Shown piece by piece: positions 54,093-62,707 of a stretch of 64,000 bases of DNA. Position numbers and translations under genes: made by a program. The DNA is taken from positions 2,232,001 to 2,296,000 of the forward strand of contig NZ_JAMZDZ010000001.1 of the NCBI RefSeq assembly GCF_024172085.1, in the 5' to 3' direction. Positions within the stretch are counted from its first letter, which is position 1, and the number at the start of each line of letters is the position of its first letter. Source of the stretch: Hamadaea flava. Lineage in GTDB: Bacteria > Actinomycetota > Actinomycetes > Mycobacteriales > Micromonosporaceae. The notes beneath the pieces are model-generated. The model worked only from the letters and a program-made list of their open reading frames with translations. It did no database searches and had not been told where the DNA came from.

Positions 54093-57000
54093 TCACGAAA
54101 CCGTGACGACGACCTCCTGGGTGATGCCGTTGACGGTGACCGCGAGGGTCGCCGTGCCCGCACGCAGCCCGGTCAGTTGCCCGGTCGCGGGGTCGAAGGC
54201 CGCGATGTCGCCGCGGTTCGCGGTGCGTCGCGGTCCGATGTGGAGTCCGTCGCCGCCCGTCCAGGCGAAGCTCACCGGGTACGCGACGGGCACGATCCGT
54301 CCACCCGGCTGCACCAGACTGGCCGCCACGTCGACCGTCGAGCCGACCGGAACGGCGGGCACGTTCACCGCAAGCGAGTCGACGTGCGGGTTCACCTGGG
54401 CGGTGAGCCAGTTACCCGGTCCGCAGGGGATCAGCGGCAGGCCGGTGTAGGGGCGCGGGTGGGTGACCTTGTCGACGCCCCACATCGTCCAGCCGGTGAA
54501 TCCGCCGTCGGCGGCGGGGGTGGCCGGGTTCTTGCCGGAGTTGCCGTTGATGAAGTACGGCACTCCGTCCACTCGGGACGCGTGGAAGGTGCCGACGTGG
54601 CCGCCGAGGAAGGCCGCGCCCTTGCCGGTCTTGGTCTGGAAGTCGGCCAGCCACTTCTCGATCAGGCCGGCTTCCTTGCGGTCGTTGAGCTGGCTGCCCT
54701 TGCCCGGGGTCGGGTCCTGCGGCGGGACGTGCTCGACGAGGACCACCGAGCCGATGGCCGGGTCGGTCGCGGCGGTGTCCAATGCCGACCGGAGCATCGC
54801 GTACTGGTCGTAGCCGGAGCCGCGGATGGACAGGGCCGAGGTGTCGAGGGTGACGAACCGGGTGCCGTTGTGGTCGAACACTCGGTGGGTGTCGCCGAAC
54901 ACCGCCTGGAAGTTGGCGATCGGGCCGCCCATGACCTCGTGGTTGCCCGGGACGTAGTAGTAGGGCAGTTCGCCGCCGAGTTCTTCGTCCAGGATCTGCT
55001 TGGCGAACGCGATGTCGGCTGGGGACGCCTCGTCGACGAAGTCGCCGTCGATGATCAGGAAGTCCGGCTTGGCCGCCTTGATCTCCTGCAGCGTACGCCG
55101 GGCGTTGCGGACGATGTCGCTGTCGGGCGACCGGGCGACGAACTGGGAGTCGGACATGACGGCGAAGCGCCAGTCCTTGGAGTTCACCGCGCCGTAGGAG
55201 CCGACGATCGGGTCGACCACCTTGGGGACGGCGGGTGAGACGACGGTCGGGGGCACCTTCGCCACCAGGTCGTCGATGATCACTTCACCCTTGTACTGGG
55301 CGGCCGCCTTGGTCTCCACGACGTAGAAGCGCCGCAGCTTCAGCGGGTACGCGACGCCGACCGGGACCTTGAACTCGACGTACTTCCAGCCGGTCCACGT
55401 GATGTAGTCGCTGCGCAGGATCTGCGCCTGGCCGAGGCCGTCGTAGAACTCGAGGGCGGGCCACTCCCCCTTGCCGTTGCCGTAGATCCACAGCCCGAAG
55501 CCCTGTGGCTGGCCGTCGATCGTGAACTGCGTCGGCGGGTTCACGTACGCCGCCCGGGTGGCGGTCGACTGGGTGAAGTCGTAGCTGAGCTTGATGCCCT
55601 GCCCGGTGTGGCCGTCGGCCGTAGGCGCGATGGTGGCCGCCGCCCGGGCCGTGGATACCGTCCACTTAGCTGCGTCGTCGAACGTGGCGGCCGAGACGTC
55701 GGTGAGGCCGACGGTGATGGCGACGCTGGCCGTGTGGCCCTGCACCGTCGCGGTGATCAGGCCGGCGCCGGTCGCCACCAGCGGCTTGACGGTGAAGGTG
55801 CCGTTGGGGGTCGCGGTCACCTCGAACAGGTCGTGGTCGTAGTCGAGCTTGGCGTCGCCGGGCTCGATCGGCGCGGTGGCTCCGGCGTCGTCGTAGCCGA
55901 CGAGGCCGAACGCTCCGGTGGAGCCGGACGACAGGCCGAGCCGTTCGACGGTGGGCCGGATGCGGTCGAGCGCGCCGAGCACGGTCAGCGTGGCCGAGCC
56001 GGTGGCCTTGCCACGGAACGCGGTCACCGTCGTCTGGCCGGGGAACCCGGCGTGGAAGACGTTGTCGGAGGTCACCCAGCCGACCGGCACCATGCTGGAC
56101 CGCCACAGTGGCGTACCCGTGGCCGGGCCGTAGGTCTCGTCGTAGCCGTTGGCGGTCAGCTTGCGGGTCAGCCCCGGGAACACGCGGTCCGGCCGGGCCA
56201 GGGTGACCTGGTCGGAGCCGGGCGCGGCGGCCGGGTCGGCGGTCGGCGCGACCCAGTAGCCGGTGAGCTTGCCGCTGCCGACCGGGGCGTACAGGCCGAG
56301 GCCGTTGGCCACCGCTCGCTCGCTGCCGTCGGACGGGCTGTTCTCCAGGGTGAGGTCGGCCTCGCCGGGCTTGCGGGCGAGCAGCGTCGAGGAGCCGCCG
56401 CCGTCGATGTTGAGCGCGTTGTACGCCCCGAAGTCGGCGACGATCTGGGCCCACTTGCCCAGCGTGACGCCGGCACTGTTGGCCTGCTTGCCGTCGATGG
56501 TGAGCAGGTACATCTTGGTGCCCTCGCGGTTGAAGCCGACCGCGCTGCGGGCCGCCAGGGCGACGTCGTCGAAGTCCTGCGGTACGCCGTCCTTGACGAG
56601 CAGGTAGTTGCCGCCGACCGCGGCGTACAGGGGGCTGCCGTCGGACGTCTTGGGCTGGTACGCCACGGTCACGTGGGTTCCGACGGCCAGGTTGCGCAGC
56701 GCGACCGCGCCGGCTTCGCGGCCGAGCAGGATGGTCGTCCCGGCTGGGATGGTCCCGGTGCCGGCGGCTGAGCCGATGGCGGTGACGACGCCGTCGACGA
56801 GGGTGACCTCGGTGACGTCGGACGCCCCGTCGACCGCGCGCTGGCGGGTGTAGCTGCCCCACAGCGGCGTGATCAGGCCGATGCCGCCGTTCTGCACGCG
56901 GTTGTTGAACTGGGTCAGCGCGACTGACTGCGCTCCTGACGGCTCGCCGTCCCAGGTGGCGCTGCCGTCGAAGCCGACCTGCAGGATGCGGCCGATGCCT

Positions 57001-57464
57001 TCGGCGCTGAAGCCGACGGCGTTCGACCAGCCGGCGGTCGGCGACTGCACGAGCTGTCCGCCGTGGACACCGATGCCGAGGGCGGCGCCGGAGTTGTTGA
57101 TGTCGAAGAAGTCGCCGTTGACCGCCGCGACCGGCCGGGTCGCCTTGCCGTCGTGAGTGGTCATCTGGCGTACGGTCTCGTCAGCGGCGACCGTCCCGGG
57201 GCTCAGGTAGTCGACGGTGATGCCGCCGCCGAGGTCGGTGGTCAGCGCGTCGGCTCGCAGCCAGCCGCCGGCGTCGACGGTGTCGAAGGAGGTCAAGGTC
57301 ACACCGGGCGCCACGGGCCGGGTGGTCCGCGCGGTCTCGATCGCGGGCGTGGCCTGCGTCTCTGCAGCCTGGGCGACCGCCACGCCGCCGAACGCGAACG
57401 CGGTCGTCACCGCGAGCGAAAGGGCGAGAAGCCGTCTCGGGGGGAAACGTCGAGGGGGGAACAT
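54093..57464 (-). CDS. secreted phosphodiester glycosidase/metallophosphoesterase fusion, 1123 aa
   Basis: The start is the ATG at 57462-57464 (MFPPRRFPPRRLLALSLAVT), with a signal peptide ending near AVAQAAE. Residues about 40-400 form a phosphodiester-glycosidase (NAGPA-like) domain: VAAVNGDFFDINNSGAALGI, SAVGFNREGTKMYLLTIDGK and ALNIDGGGSSTLLARK (near 355) are its signature segments. A beta-rich region follows. Residues about 765-1010 form a calcineurin-like metallophosphoesterase (RFAVMSDSQFVAR, FLIIDGDFVDEA, YYYVPGNHEVMGG, VVLVEHVPPQD). The C-terminus is an Ig-like (Big) domain. It should remove sugar- or glycerol-linked phosphodiesters outside the cell, perhaps for phosphate recovery from cell-wall polymers. 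Confidence 0.88.
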   Translation of the reverse strand: MFPPRRFPPRRLLALSLAVTTAFAFGGVAVAQAAETQATPAIETARTTRPVAPGVTLTSFDTVDAGGWLRADALTTDLGGGITVDYLSPGTVAADETVRQMTTHDGKATRPVAAVNGDFFDINNSGAALGIGVHGGQLVQSPTAGWSNAVGFSAEGIGRILQVGFDGSATWDGEPSGAQSVALTQFNNRVQNGGIGLITPLWGSYTRQRAVDGASDVTEVTLVDGVVTAIGSAAGTGTIPAGTTILLGREAGAVALRNLAVGTHVTVAYQPKTSDGSPLYAAVGGNYLLVKDGVPQDFDDVALAARSAVGFNREGTKMYLLTIDGKQANSAGVTLGKWAQIVADFGAYNALNIDGGGSSTLLARKPGEADLTLENSPSDGSERAVANGLGLYAPVGSGKLTGYWVAPTADPAAAPGSDQVTLARPDRVFPGLTRKLTANGYDETYGPATGTPLWRSSMVPVGWVTSDNVFHAGFPGQTTVTAFRGKATGSATLTVLGALDRIRPTVERLGLSSGSTGAFGLVGYDDAGATAPIEPGDAKLDYDHDLFEVTATPNGTFTVKPLVATGAGLITATVQGHTASVAITVGLTDVSAATFDDAAKWTVSTARAAATIAPTADGHTGQGIKLSYDFTQSTATRAAYVNPPTQFTIDGQPQGFGLWIYGNGKGEWPALEFYDGLGQAQILRSDYITWTGWKYVEFKVPVGVAYPLKLRRFYVVETKAAAQYKGEVIIDDLVAKVPPTVVSPAVPKVVDPIVGSYGAVNSKDWRFAVMSDSQFVARSPDSDIVRNARRTLQEIKAAKPDFLIIDGDFVDEASPADIAFAKQILDEELGGELPYYYVPGNHEVMGGPIANFQAVFGDTHRVFDHNGTRFVTLDTSALSIRGSGYDQYAMLRSALDTAATDPAIGSVVLVEHVPPQDPTPGKGSQLNDRKEAGLIEKWLADFQTKTGKGAAFLGGHVGTFHASRVDGVPYFINGNSGKNPATPAADGGFTGWTMWGVDKVTHPRPYTGLPLIPCGPGNWLTAQVNPHVDSLAVNVPAVPVGSTVDVAASLVQPGGRIVPVAYPVSFAWTGGDGLHIGPRRTANRGDIAAFDPATGQLTGLRAGTATLAVTVNGITQEVVVTVS

Positions 57465-57503
57465 GCCATGCAGTAGAACCCCGGTTGGCAAATCTTTTCA
57501 AGA

Positions 57504-57523
57504 CTTAACGTGTACTCGTTAAG
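57504..57523. promoter_or_regulatory. palindrome CTTAACG-N6-CGTTAAG
   Basis: Perfect 7-bp arms around TGTACT, in the 99-base divergent gap between the secreted hydrolase gene and trmB. AT-rich for this genome and well placed to act as an operator for either gene. Confidence 0.5.
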
Positions 57524-57563
57524 AATTTTCTGGTCGGCGGTCGCCGGTATCCTGGTGAGCGTC

Positions 57564-58247
57564 ATGAGCGAAACGATCTCCACACCCCACCGCATCCGCA
57601 GCTTCCACCCGCGCCGTGGCCGGGTCAGCCCGCAGCGCGAGGCCGACTTCCAGGACCTGTGGCCGGCTTTCGGCGTACAAGTCGAAGAGCGAAGCACGGA
57701 TCCGGCGGCGATCTTCGGGCGCCGCGCACCCCTGGTCGTCGAGATCGGGTCCGGGATGGGTGAGGCGACCGCGATCATGGCCGCCGCGGACCCGGAGCGC
57801 GACTATCTCGCGGTCGAGGTGCATTACGCGGGCATCGCGCACCTGCTCGGCCTGATCGGCTCCGCGGGACTCGGCAACGTCCGCGTCGCCCGCGGCGACG
57901 CGATCACCCTGCTCACGCGCATGCTCGAACCGGGCAGCGTCGATGCGATCCACATCTTCTTCCCGGACCCGTGGCCCAAGGCCCGGCACCACAAGCGCCG
58001 CCTCATCCGCCCGGAGAACGTCGCGGTCCTGCGGGCCGCGCTGCGCGTCGGCGGCACCCTCCACTGTGCTACCGACTGGCCCGAATACGCGGAGGTCATG
58101 CTGGAGGTCCTGACCGCGGACCGCGGCCTGGTCAATACGACCCAGGGATACGCACAACGCCCCGACCGGCGTCCGGTGACCAAGTTCGAGCAGCGCGGGA
58201 TCGACGCCGGCCGACCGATCGCGGACCTGGTGTTCCAGCGAGTCTGA
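57564..58247 (+). CDS. trmB: tRNA (guanine-N7-)-methyltransferase, 227 aa
   Basis: The start is the ATG at 57564 (MSETISTPHRIRSFHPRRGR); the open frame before it is not needed. Motif I is PLVVEIGSGMGEATAIMAAA, and the family signature HIFFPDPWPKARHHKRRL is intact near residue 135. GGTLHCATDWPEYAEVMLEV and PVTKFEQRGIDAGRPIADLV complete the C-terminus. TrmB makes m7G46 in the variable loop of tRNAs with SAM. Length is normal. It is a housekeeping gene on the chromosome side. Confidence 0.95.
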   Translation: MSETISTPHRIRSFHPRRGRVSPQREADFQDLWPAFGVQVEERSTDPAAIFGRRAPLVVEIGSGMGEATAIMAAADPERDYLAVEVHYAGIAHLLGLIGSAGLGNVRVARGDAITLLTRMLEPGSVDAIHIFFPDPWPKARHHKRRLIRPENVAVLRAALRVGGTLHCATDWPEYAEVMLEVLTADRGLVNTTQGYAQRPDRRPVTKFEQRGIDAGRPIADLVFQRV

Positions 58248-58288
58248 GGGGCATCGCGGGGCGGTTCGATCGCGTATCGTGCCGCGCC

Positions 58289-58972
58289 ATGTACAGCGGC
58301 ACCGCATTGCATCGGCTCTCCGTCGTCGCGGCGACCGGCATCGTCGCCACGTGTCTGGTCAGCGCCTGGGCGACCATGCTGCCCGCCCTGGCCGAACTGC
58401 TCTGGCTGCGGCACATGCTGGGTCTCGCGGACGCCACCGCGCTCCACGACGCCGCAGGCCCGTCAACCGCCGCGTCGGCGGCGCTGCTCGTCAGCGGGGT
58501 GCTGTTCATGCTGTGGCTGGGACGGGCCCGGCGGCATCTGGCGGAGTTCGACGCCCGTCCCACCTACTCGCCGGGGTGGACGGTCGGGGCGTGGCTGATC
58601 CCGATCGCGAACCTCATCATGCCTGGACTGGTCGTGGCCGACGTCGCGCGCTGGAGCACCGCGGACGAGACCGTACGCAGGCAGCTGCGGCGGCTCGTCT
58701 GGGTGTGGTGGGCCTGTTACGGCACGCAGTCGTTGGGCAGCTCCCTCTTGTCGATCATGCGGAGGCAGGCGACCATCACGGTCGACCGGCTGGCCTGGGT
58801 CGTCCTCGGTCAGCTGCTGTGCTGGTGCCTGTTCATCGCGGCCGGTGCGCTGGCGATCCAGATGATGCGAGCGATCGGCCGCGCGCAGGCGATGCGGGCG
58901 GCCGCGCGCACGGCCGAACCCGATCCGAGCGACTTCCCCGCGTTCACGATGGACGACGTCCGGCCCACCTGA
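58289..58972 (+). CDS. DUF4328 membrane protein, 227 aa
   Basis: The start is the ATG at 58289 (MYSGTALHRLSVVAATGIVA). Membrane helices lie near residues 8-28, 66-82, 100-120, 130-155 and 175-195. ARRHLAEFDARPTYSPGWTV and GAWLIPIANLIMPGLVVADV carry the WxxxxWxxPxxNxxxPxxV-type core of DUF4328, followed by ARWSTADE. The family is common in actinobacteria, predicted to sit in the cytoplasmic membrane, and its role is unknown. It follows trmB by 41 bases and could share its transcript. Confidence 0.85.
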   Translation: MYSGTALHRLSVVAATGIVATCLVSAWATMLPALAELLWLRHMLGLADATALHDAAGPSTAASAALLVSGVLFMLWLGRARRHLAEFDARPTYSPGWTVGAWLIPIANLIMPGLVVADVARWSTADETVRRQLRRLVWVWWACYGTQSLGSSLLSIMRRQATITVDRLAWVVLGQLLCWCLFIAAGALAIQMMRAIGRAQAMRAAARTAEPDPSDFPAFTMDDVRPT

Positions 58973-59008
58973 CCTGGGGCCAGACGTCGGCTCATTCGTC
59001 CATTGTGA

Positions 59009-60421
59009 TCAGTCGTAGTAGTGGGCGACCTGGACGTGCTCCAATACGCCGAGCGCGTCGGGGGTGAGGATCGCGGCGGAGTAGTACGCGCTCACCAGGT
59101 AGGACATCACGGCCTGTTCGTTGATGCCCATGAAGCGCACGTTGAGCCCGTCGGCGTACTGGTCCGGCAGCGCCGTGGGGCGTAGGCCGATCACGCCCTG
59201 CTCCTCCTCCCCCGTACGCATGGCGATGATGGCGGTGGTGTGGCTGTCGCTGACGGGGATCTTGCCGCAGGCGTAGATCGGCACGCCGCGCCAGGCGAGC
59301 ACCTTGTGCCCGTCGACGATGGGGGTGTCGGGGTAGATGCCGCGGTGGGTGCACTCGCGGAAGAACGCGGAGATCGCCTTGGGGTGGGCGAAGATCAGGT
59401 TGGTGCCGCGCCGCATCGACAGCAGCTCGTCGAGGTCGTCCGGGGTCGGCGGGCCGGTGCGGGTGTGGATGCGCTGCTTGAGGTCGGCGTTGTGCAGCAG
59501 GCCGAAGTCCCGGTTGTTGACGAGTTCGAATTCCTGCCGCTCGCGCAGCGCTTCGACGGTGAGCCGGAGCTGCTGCTCGGTCTGGTTCATCGGCTCGTTG
59601 TAGAGGTCGGCCACGCGTGTGTGCACCCGGAGCACGGTCTGGGCGACGCTGAGCTGGTACTCGCGGGGGCTCAGCTCGTAGTCGACGTACGTGCCGGGCA
59701 GGGTCTGCTCGCCGATGTGCCCGGCGGCCAACGCGATCTCGGCCTCGCCGTACTTGTTCTGGGGTCGCCGGCCGGCGGTACGCGCCTGCTCGAGGTGGGC
59801 CCGCAGCGGCTCGGCCAGGTCGAGGAACCGGCCGAACTCCGCCGCGGACAGCGCGAGCACGGTCACGGGCGTGATCGCGCGGGCGGTGTGGTCCCAGATC
59901 CCGTCCGGTCCGGCGAGAGCCTGCTCGCCGAGGAACTGGCCGTCGGCGAGTACGCCGAGGCGTACCGCGGCGTCGTACGCCCCGACGCCGACCTTGTCGA
60001 TCTTGCCGTGCGCCACGAGCAGCACCTCGTCGACGACGGAGCCGAACTCGGCGATCACCTCGCCCGCCCGGTATTCGCGCTGGACGAACCGGTCGGCCAG
60101 TGCGGTGAGGACCTCCTCGTCGCCGAAGCCGCGCAGGACCGGCAGCTCGGTCAGCTCGGCCGGGACGACCCGCATCGCCGCACCCACGTTGGTGAAGGTC
60201 AGCAGGCCGTCGCCGAGGGTGTAGCTGAGCCGCCGGTTCACCCGATAGGTGCCACCGTCGATGGACACCCAGGGGAGTCTGCGTAGCAGCCAGCGGGAGG
60301 AGATCTCCTGCATCTGCGGGACGGACTTCGTCGTCGTCGCGAGGTTGCGGGCCGCCGCGGTGCTCAGACTCAGCTGCGCCGGCGGGGAGTCGTCGGTCTG
60401 AGGCTCCACTGTGCTCGTCAT
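59009..60421 (-). CDS. family 2B encapsulin shell protein with cNMP-binding domain, 470 aa
   Basis: The start is the ATG at 60419-60421. The N-terminal arm ([20 protein letters not shown], then [20 protein letters not shown]) and the C-terminal part ([80 protein letters not shown]) belong to the HK97-fold shell. Between them, residues about 95-225 form a cyclic-nucleotide-binding domain ([37 protein letters not shown]). This insertion defines family 2B encapsulins, whose known cargo in streptomycetes is 2-methylisoborneol synthase. That gene is divergent next door. The protein is often misannotated as a Crp/Fnr regulator; it has no HTH. Confidence 0.92.
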   Translation of the reverse strand: MTSTVEPQTDDSPPAQLSLSTAAARNLATTTKSVPQMQEISSRWLLRRLPWVSIDGGTYRVNRRLSYTLGDGLLTFTNVGAAMRVVPAELTELPVLRGFGDEEVLTALADRFVQREYRAGEVIAEFGSVVDEVLLVAHGKIDKVGVGAYDAAVRLGVLADGQFLGEQALAGPDGIWDHTARAITPVTVLALSAAEFGRFLDLAEPLRAHLEQARTAGRRPQNKYGEAEIALAAGHIGEQTLPGTYVDYELSPREYQLSVAQTVLRVHTRVADLYNEPMNQTEQQLRLTVEALRERQEFELVNNRDFGLLHNADLKQRIHTRTGPPTPDDLDELLSMRRGTNLIFAHPKAISAFFRECTHRGIYPDTPIVDGHKVLAWRGVPIYACGKIPVSDSHTTAIIAMRTGEEEQGVIGLRPTALPDQYADGLNVRFMGINEQAVMSYLVSAYYSAAILTPDALGVLEHVQVAHYYD

Positions 60422-60597
60422 CGCGCATCCACCTATCAGTGCCCTAAGCCTGCATTGCGCGCAACTATACCTAGATCTGGTGGAACTACTCAATAATGGA
60501 CAAAGCACATGAGGTCCCTCATACTCGGCGATGACGGTTGACCGGATCCGTCGCCACCCCGACCTCCCCGACCTTCCCGACCTTCCCGGAGCGAGTC
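60422..60597. promoter_or_regulatory. divergent promoter region, encapsulin/terpene cyclase
   Basis: A 176-base region between the two divergent starts, AT-richer than its surroundings. It contains the palindrome TTGCGCGCAA (60455-60464) and a short GACCTTCCC-type repeat just before the cyclase ribosome site. A common regulator for shell and cargo is plausible. No defined -35/-10 pair is claimed. Confidence 0.45.
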
Positions 60598-61695
60598 ATG
60601 ACGTATTGGTCACCGCCGAATCCGACCGGGCTGGGCACCTCCGCGTTCCGGGCGCTGCTCGCCGCCGAACCGCTCGCCGCTCCGATCACCGCACAGTCAG
60701 CATCACCGTCCCGGGCGACGGACCCGTTCCCGGGCCTGCACTGCCCCGAACCGGTACGCATCGACGAGCCGCTCGGCGAGCAGGTCAACAACAGGGTCCT
60801 CGGCTGGGCCGAGGCGCTCGGGTTCCCGCCGTCGGTGATGACGATGCTGCGGGTGGCCGACTTCGGCCGGTTCGCGATGCTCGCCCACCCCGACAGCGAC
60901 GACGTCGACCGGTTGTTCGCCACCGCGTCGTGGACGGCGGCGCTGACCGTGATGGACGACTACTACTGCGACGACGAGGCGTTGGGCGCCGAACCGGCAC
61001 TGCTGGGCTCCCGGCTCACCCTGGCCCTGGCCGCGATCGACCGCGGTCAGCTCGTCGGCGGCTATCAGGCCCAGCTCGACGCCGCCATCGCGGCCGACCC
61101 GATCCTGGCCGCGCTGCAGTCCAGTGTGGAGGAACTGAGCCGGTTCGGCACGCCGGCCCAGCTCGGCCGGGCGATCCTGGAGAACGACCACTTCTTCATC
61201 GGCACCACCGGCGAGATGAGCTGGCGTGTCACGGGCGAGATGCCGCCGGTGTGGCGATATCTGGCGGCCCGCCAGGTCAACAGCTTCCTGCCCTGCATCA
61301 CCACCACCGATCTGGTCACCGGGTACCAACTGCCGGCCGAGCTGTACTTCGAACCCCGGCTGCGGCGGGCCACCAAACTGCTCGGCCTGACGACGGTGAT
61401 CGTCAACGACCTGTACTCGATGGCCAAGGAGAGCGCCCAGGACAGCCCCGACGGCGGTCTGCCGCTCGTGGTGTCCGCCGAACGCGGCTGCAGCCTGGCG
61501 GAGGCCGCCGCGATCAGCGTCGACATCCACAACGAGGTGATGGCCGCCTTCGACGACGAGTGCCGCGAGCTGACCAAGATCGGCTCCGTGGAGCTCCACT
61601 TCTTCCTGGCCGGCATCCGCAACTGGGCGGCCGGCAGCCGGGAATGGCACCGCAGCAGCGTCCGGTTCCGCGACGCCGACCACCGCACCGAGTAA
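60598..61695 (+). CDS. 2-methylisoborneol synthase, 365 aa
   Basis: The start is the ATG at 60598 behind GGAG; an in-frame start at 60538 is less likely. Residues about 1-60 are disordered and Pro/Ala-rich, the region known to direct cargo into family 2B shells. The cyclase core has the Asp-rich motif VMDDYYCDDEAL (about 119-126), the NSE metal motif IVNDLYSMAKES (about 271-279) and the C-terminal RNWAAGSREWHRSSVRF. It cyclises 2-methyl-geranyl diphosphate to 2-methylisoborneol, an earthy-smelling terpenoid. Its methylating partner starts 11 bases downstream and the shell protein is divergent upstream, so all three parts are present. Confidence 0.95.
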   Translation: MTYWSPPNPTGLGTSAFRALLAAEPLAAPITAQSASPSRATDPFPGLHCPEPVRIDEPLGEQVNNRVLGWAEALGFPPSVMTMLRVADFGRFAMLAHPDSDDVDRLFATASWTAALTVMDDYYCDDEALGAEPALLGSRLTLALAAIDRGQLVGGYQAQLDAAIAADPILAALQSSVEELSRFGTPAQLGRAILENDHFFIGTTGEMSWRVTGEMPPVWRYLAARQVNSFLPCITTTDLVTGYQLPAELYFEPRLRRATKLLGLTTVIVNDLYSMAKESAQDSPDGGLPLVVSAERGCSLAEAAAISVDIHNEVMAAFDDECRELTKIGSVELHFFLAGIRNWAAGSREWHRSSVRFRDADHRTE

Positions 61696-61706
61696 GGAGT
61701 ACCGCG

Positions 61707-62561
61707 ATGGCCCCCATCACTCAAGAACTGGCGCTCAGCGACTATCAGAAGGGCGTGGCCGCGTACTGGCGGGTGCACACCACCGACCCGGTCAACGAGG
61801 AACTGGGCAAGGTCGACGGCCTCTACCATCACCACTACGGCATCGGCACGCCCGATCCGGCGGTGTCCAGGGCGCCCTGGGCGATCCGGAACCAGGAGAT
61901 CATCAACGAGCTGCACCGGCTGGAGACGGCCCAGGCCGATCTGCTCCTGGATCAGTTCGGCCCGATCAAGCCCGAAGACCGGCTCTTCGACGGCGGCTGC
62001 GGCCGGGGCGGCACGAGCATCATGGCGCACGCCCGTTTCGGCTGCCACGTCGACGGCATGACGATCTCCGAGGTGCAGGCCGACTTCGCCAACCAGCAGG
62101 CCGTCGAACGCGGCATCGACAGCCACGTCCGGTTCCACCTGCACGACATGCTGCACACCGGGATCGACGACGGCTCGATCAGTGCGGTGTGGACGAACGA
62201 GACCACCATGTACGTCGACGTGTTCGACCTGTACCGCGAATTCGCCCGGATCCTGCGCCCCGGCGGCCGCTACGTCAACATCACCGGCTGCTACAACGAC
62301 GTGCTGGGCGACAAGTCCGCCGCCGTACGCACCATCGACAGCCACTATCTGTGCAACGTGCACGCCCGCAGCACCTACTTCAAGGCGCTCGCGGCCAACG
62401 GACTGGTGCCGGTCAAGGTGGTCGACCTGACCCCGTTGACCATCCCGTACTGGGAACTGCGCATGCAGTCCTCCGTCCGCAGCGGCATCGAGCAGCCGTT
62501 CCTGTCCGCCTACCGCGACGGCTCGTTCCAGTACCTCATGATCGTCGCCGAACGGGTCTGA
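61707..62561 (+). CDS. geranyl diphosphate 2-C-methyltransferase, 284 aa
   Basis: The start is the ATG at 61707 behind AAGGAG, 11 bases after the cyclase stop. LALSDYQKGVAAYWRVHTTD, VDGLYHHHYGIG and WAIRNQEIINELHRLETAQA open the enzyme. The SAM site is RLFDGGCGRGGTSIMAHARF (near residue 95). WTNETTMYVDVFDLYREFAR and VDLTPLTIPYWELRMQSSV form the substrate side. It transfers a methyl from SAM to C2 of geranyl diphosphate, giving the C11 substrate for the cyclase. Length is normal and the operon order cyclase-methyltransferase is the standard one. Confidence 0.95.
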   Translation: MAPITQELALSDYQKGVAAYWRVHTTDPVNEELGKVDGLYHHHYGIGTPDPAVSRAPWAIRNQEIINELHRLETAQADLLLDQFGPIKPEDRLFDGGCGRGGTSIMAHARFGCHVDGMTISEVQADFANQQAVERGIDSHVRFHLHDMLHTGIDDGSISAVWTNETTMYVDVFDLYREFARILRPGGRYVNITGCYNDVLGDKSAAVRTIDSHYLCNVHARSTYFKALAANGLVPVKVVDLTPLTIPYWELRMQSSVRSGIEQPFLSAYRDGSFQYLMIVAERV

Positions 62562-62707
62562 GCCGGCTGGACGTCCGGCTCGGCTCGACCGCGCGTCCGG
62601 CTCGGTCGCGGCCGGGCCGGACGCCGCCTCGTCACCGGTCGATCACCCGGCGATCACCGTCGAATCCGCCGATTGTCCACGCCGGACACTGTCGTTACCG
62701 TGATCGG

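Noticed and set aside
53650-54096. A 148-codon minus-strand frame through the tandem repeats
   Set aside because: Its repeats of PWARALRC-like peptide are created by the 73-bp array; no start site and no family.
59009-60421. Crp/Fnr-type transcription factor
   Set aside because: The cyclic-nucleotide-binding segment is an insertion in an encapsulin shell protein and no helix-turn-helix follows it.
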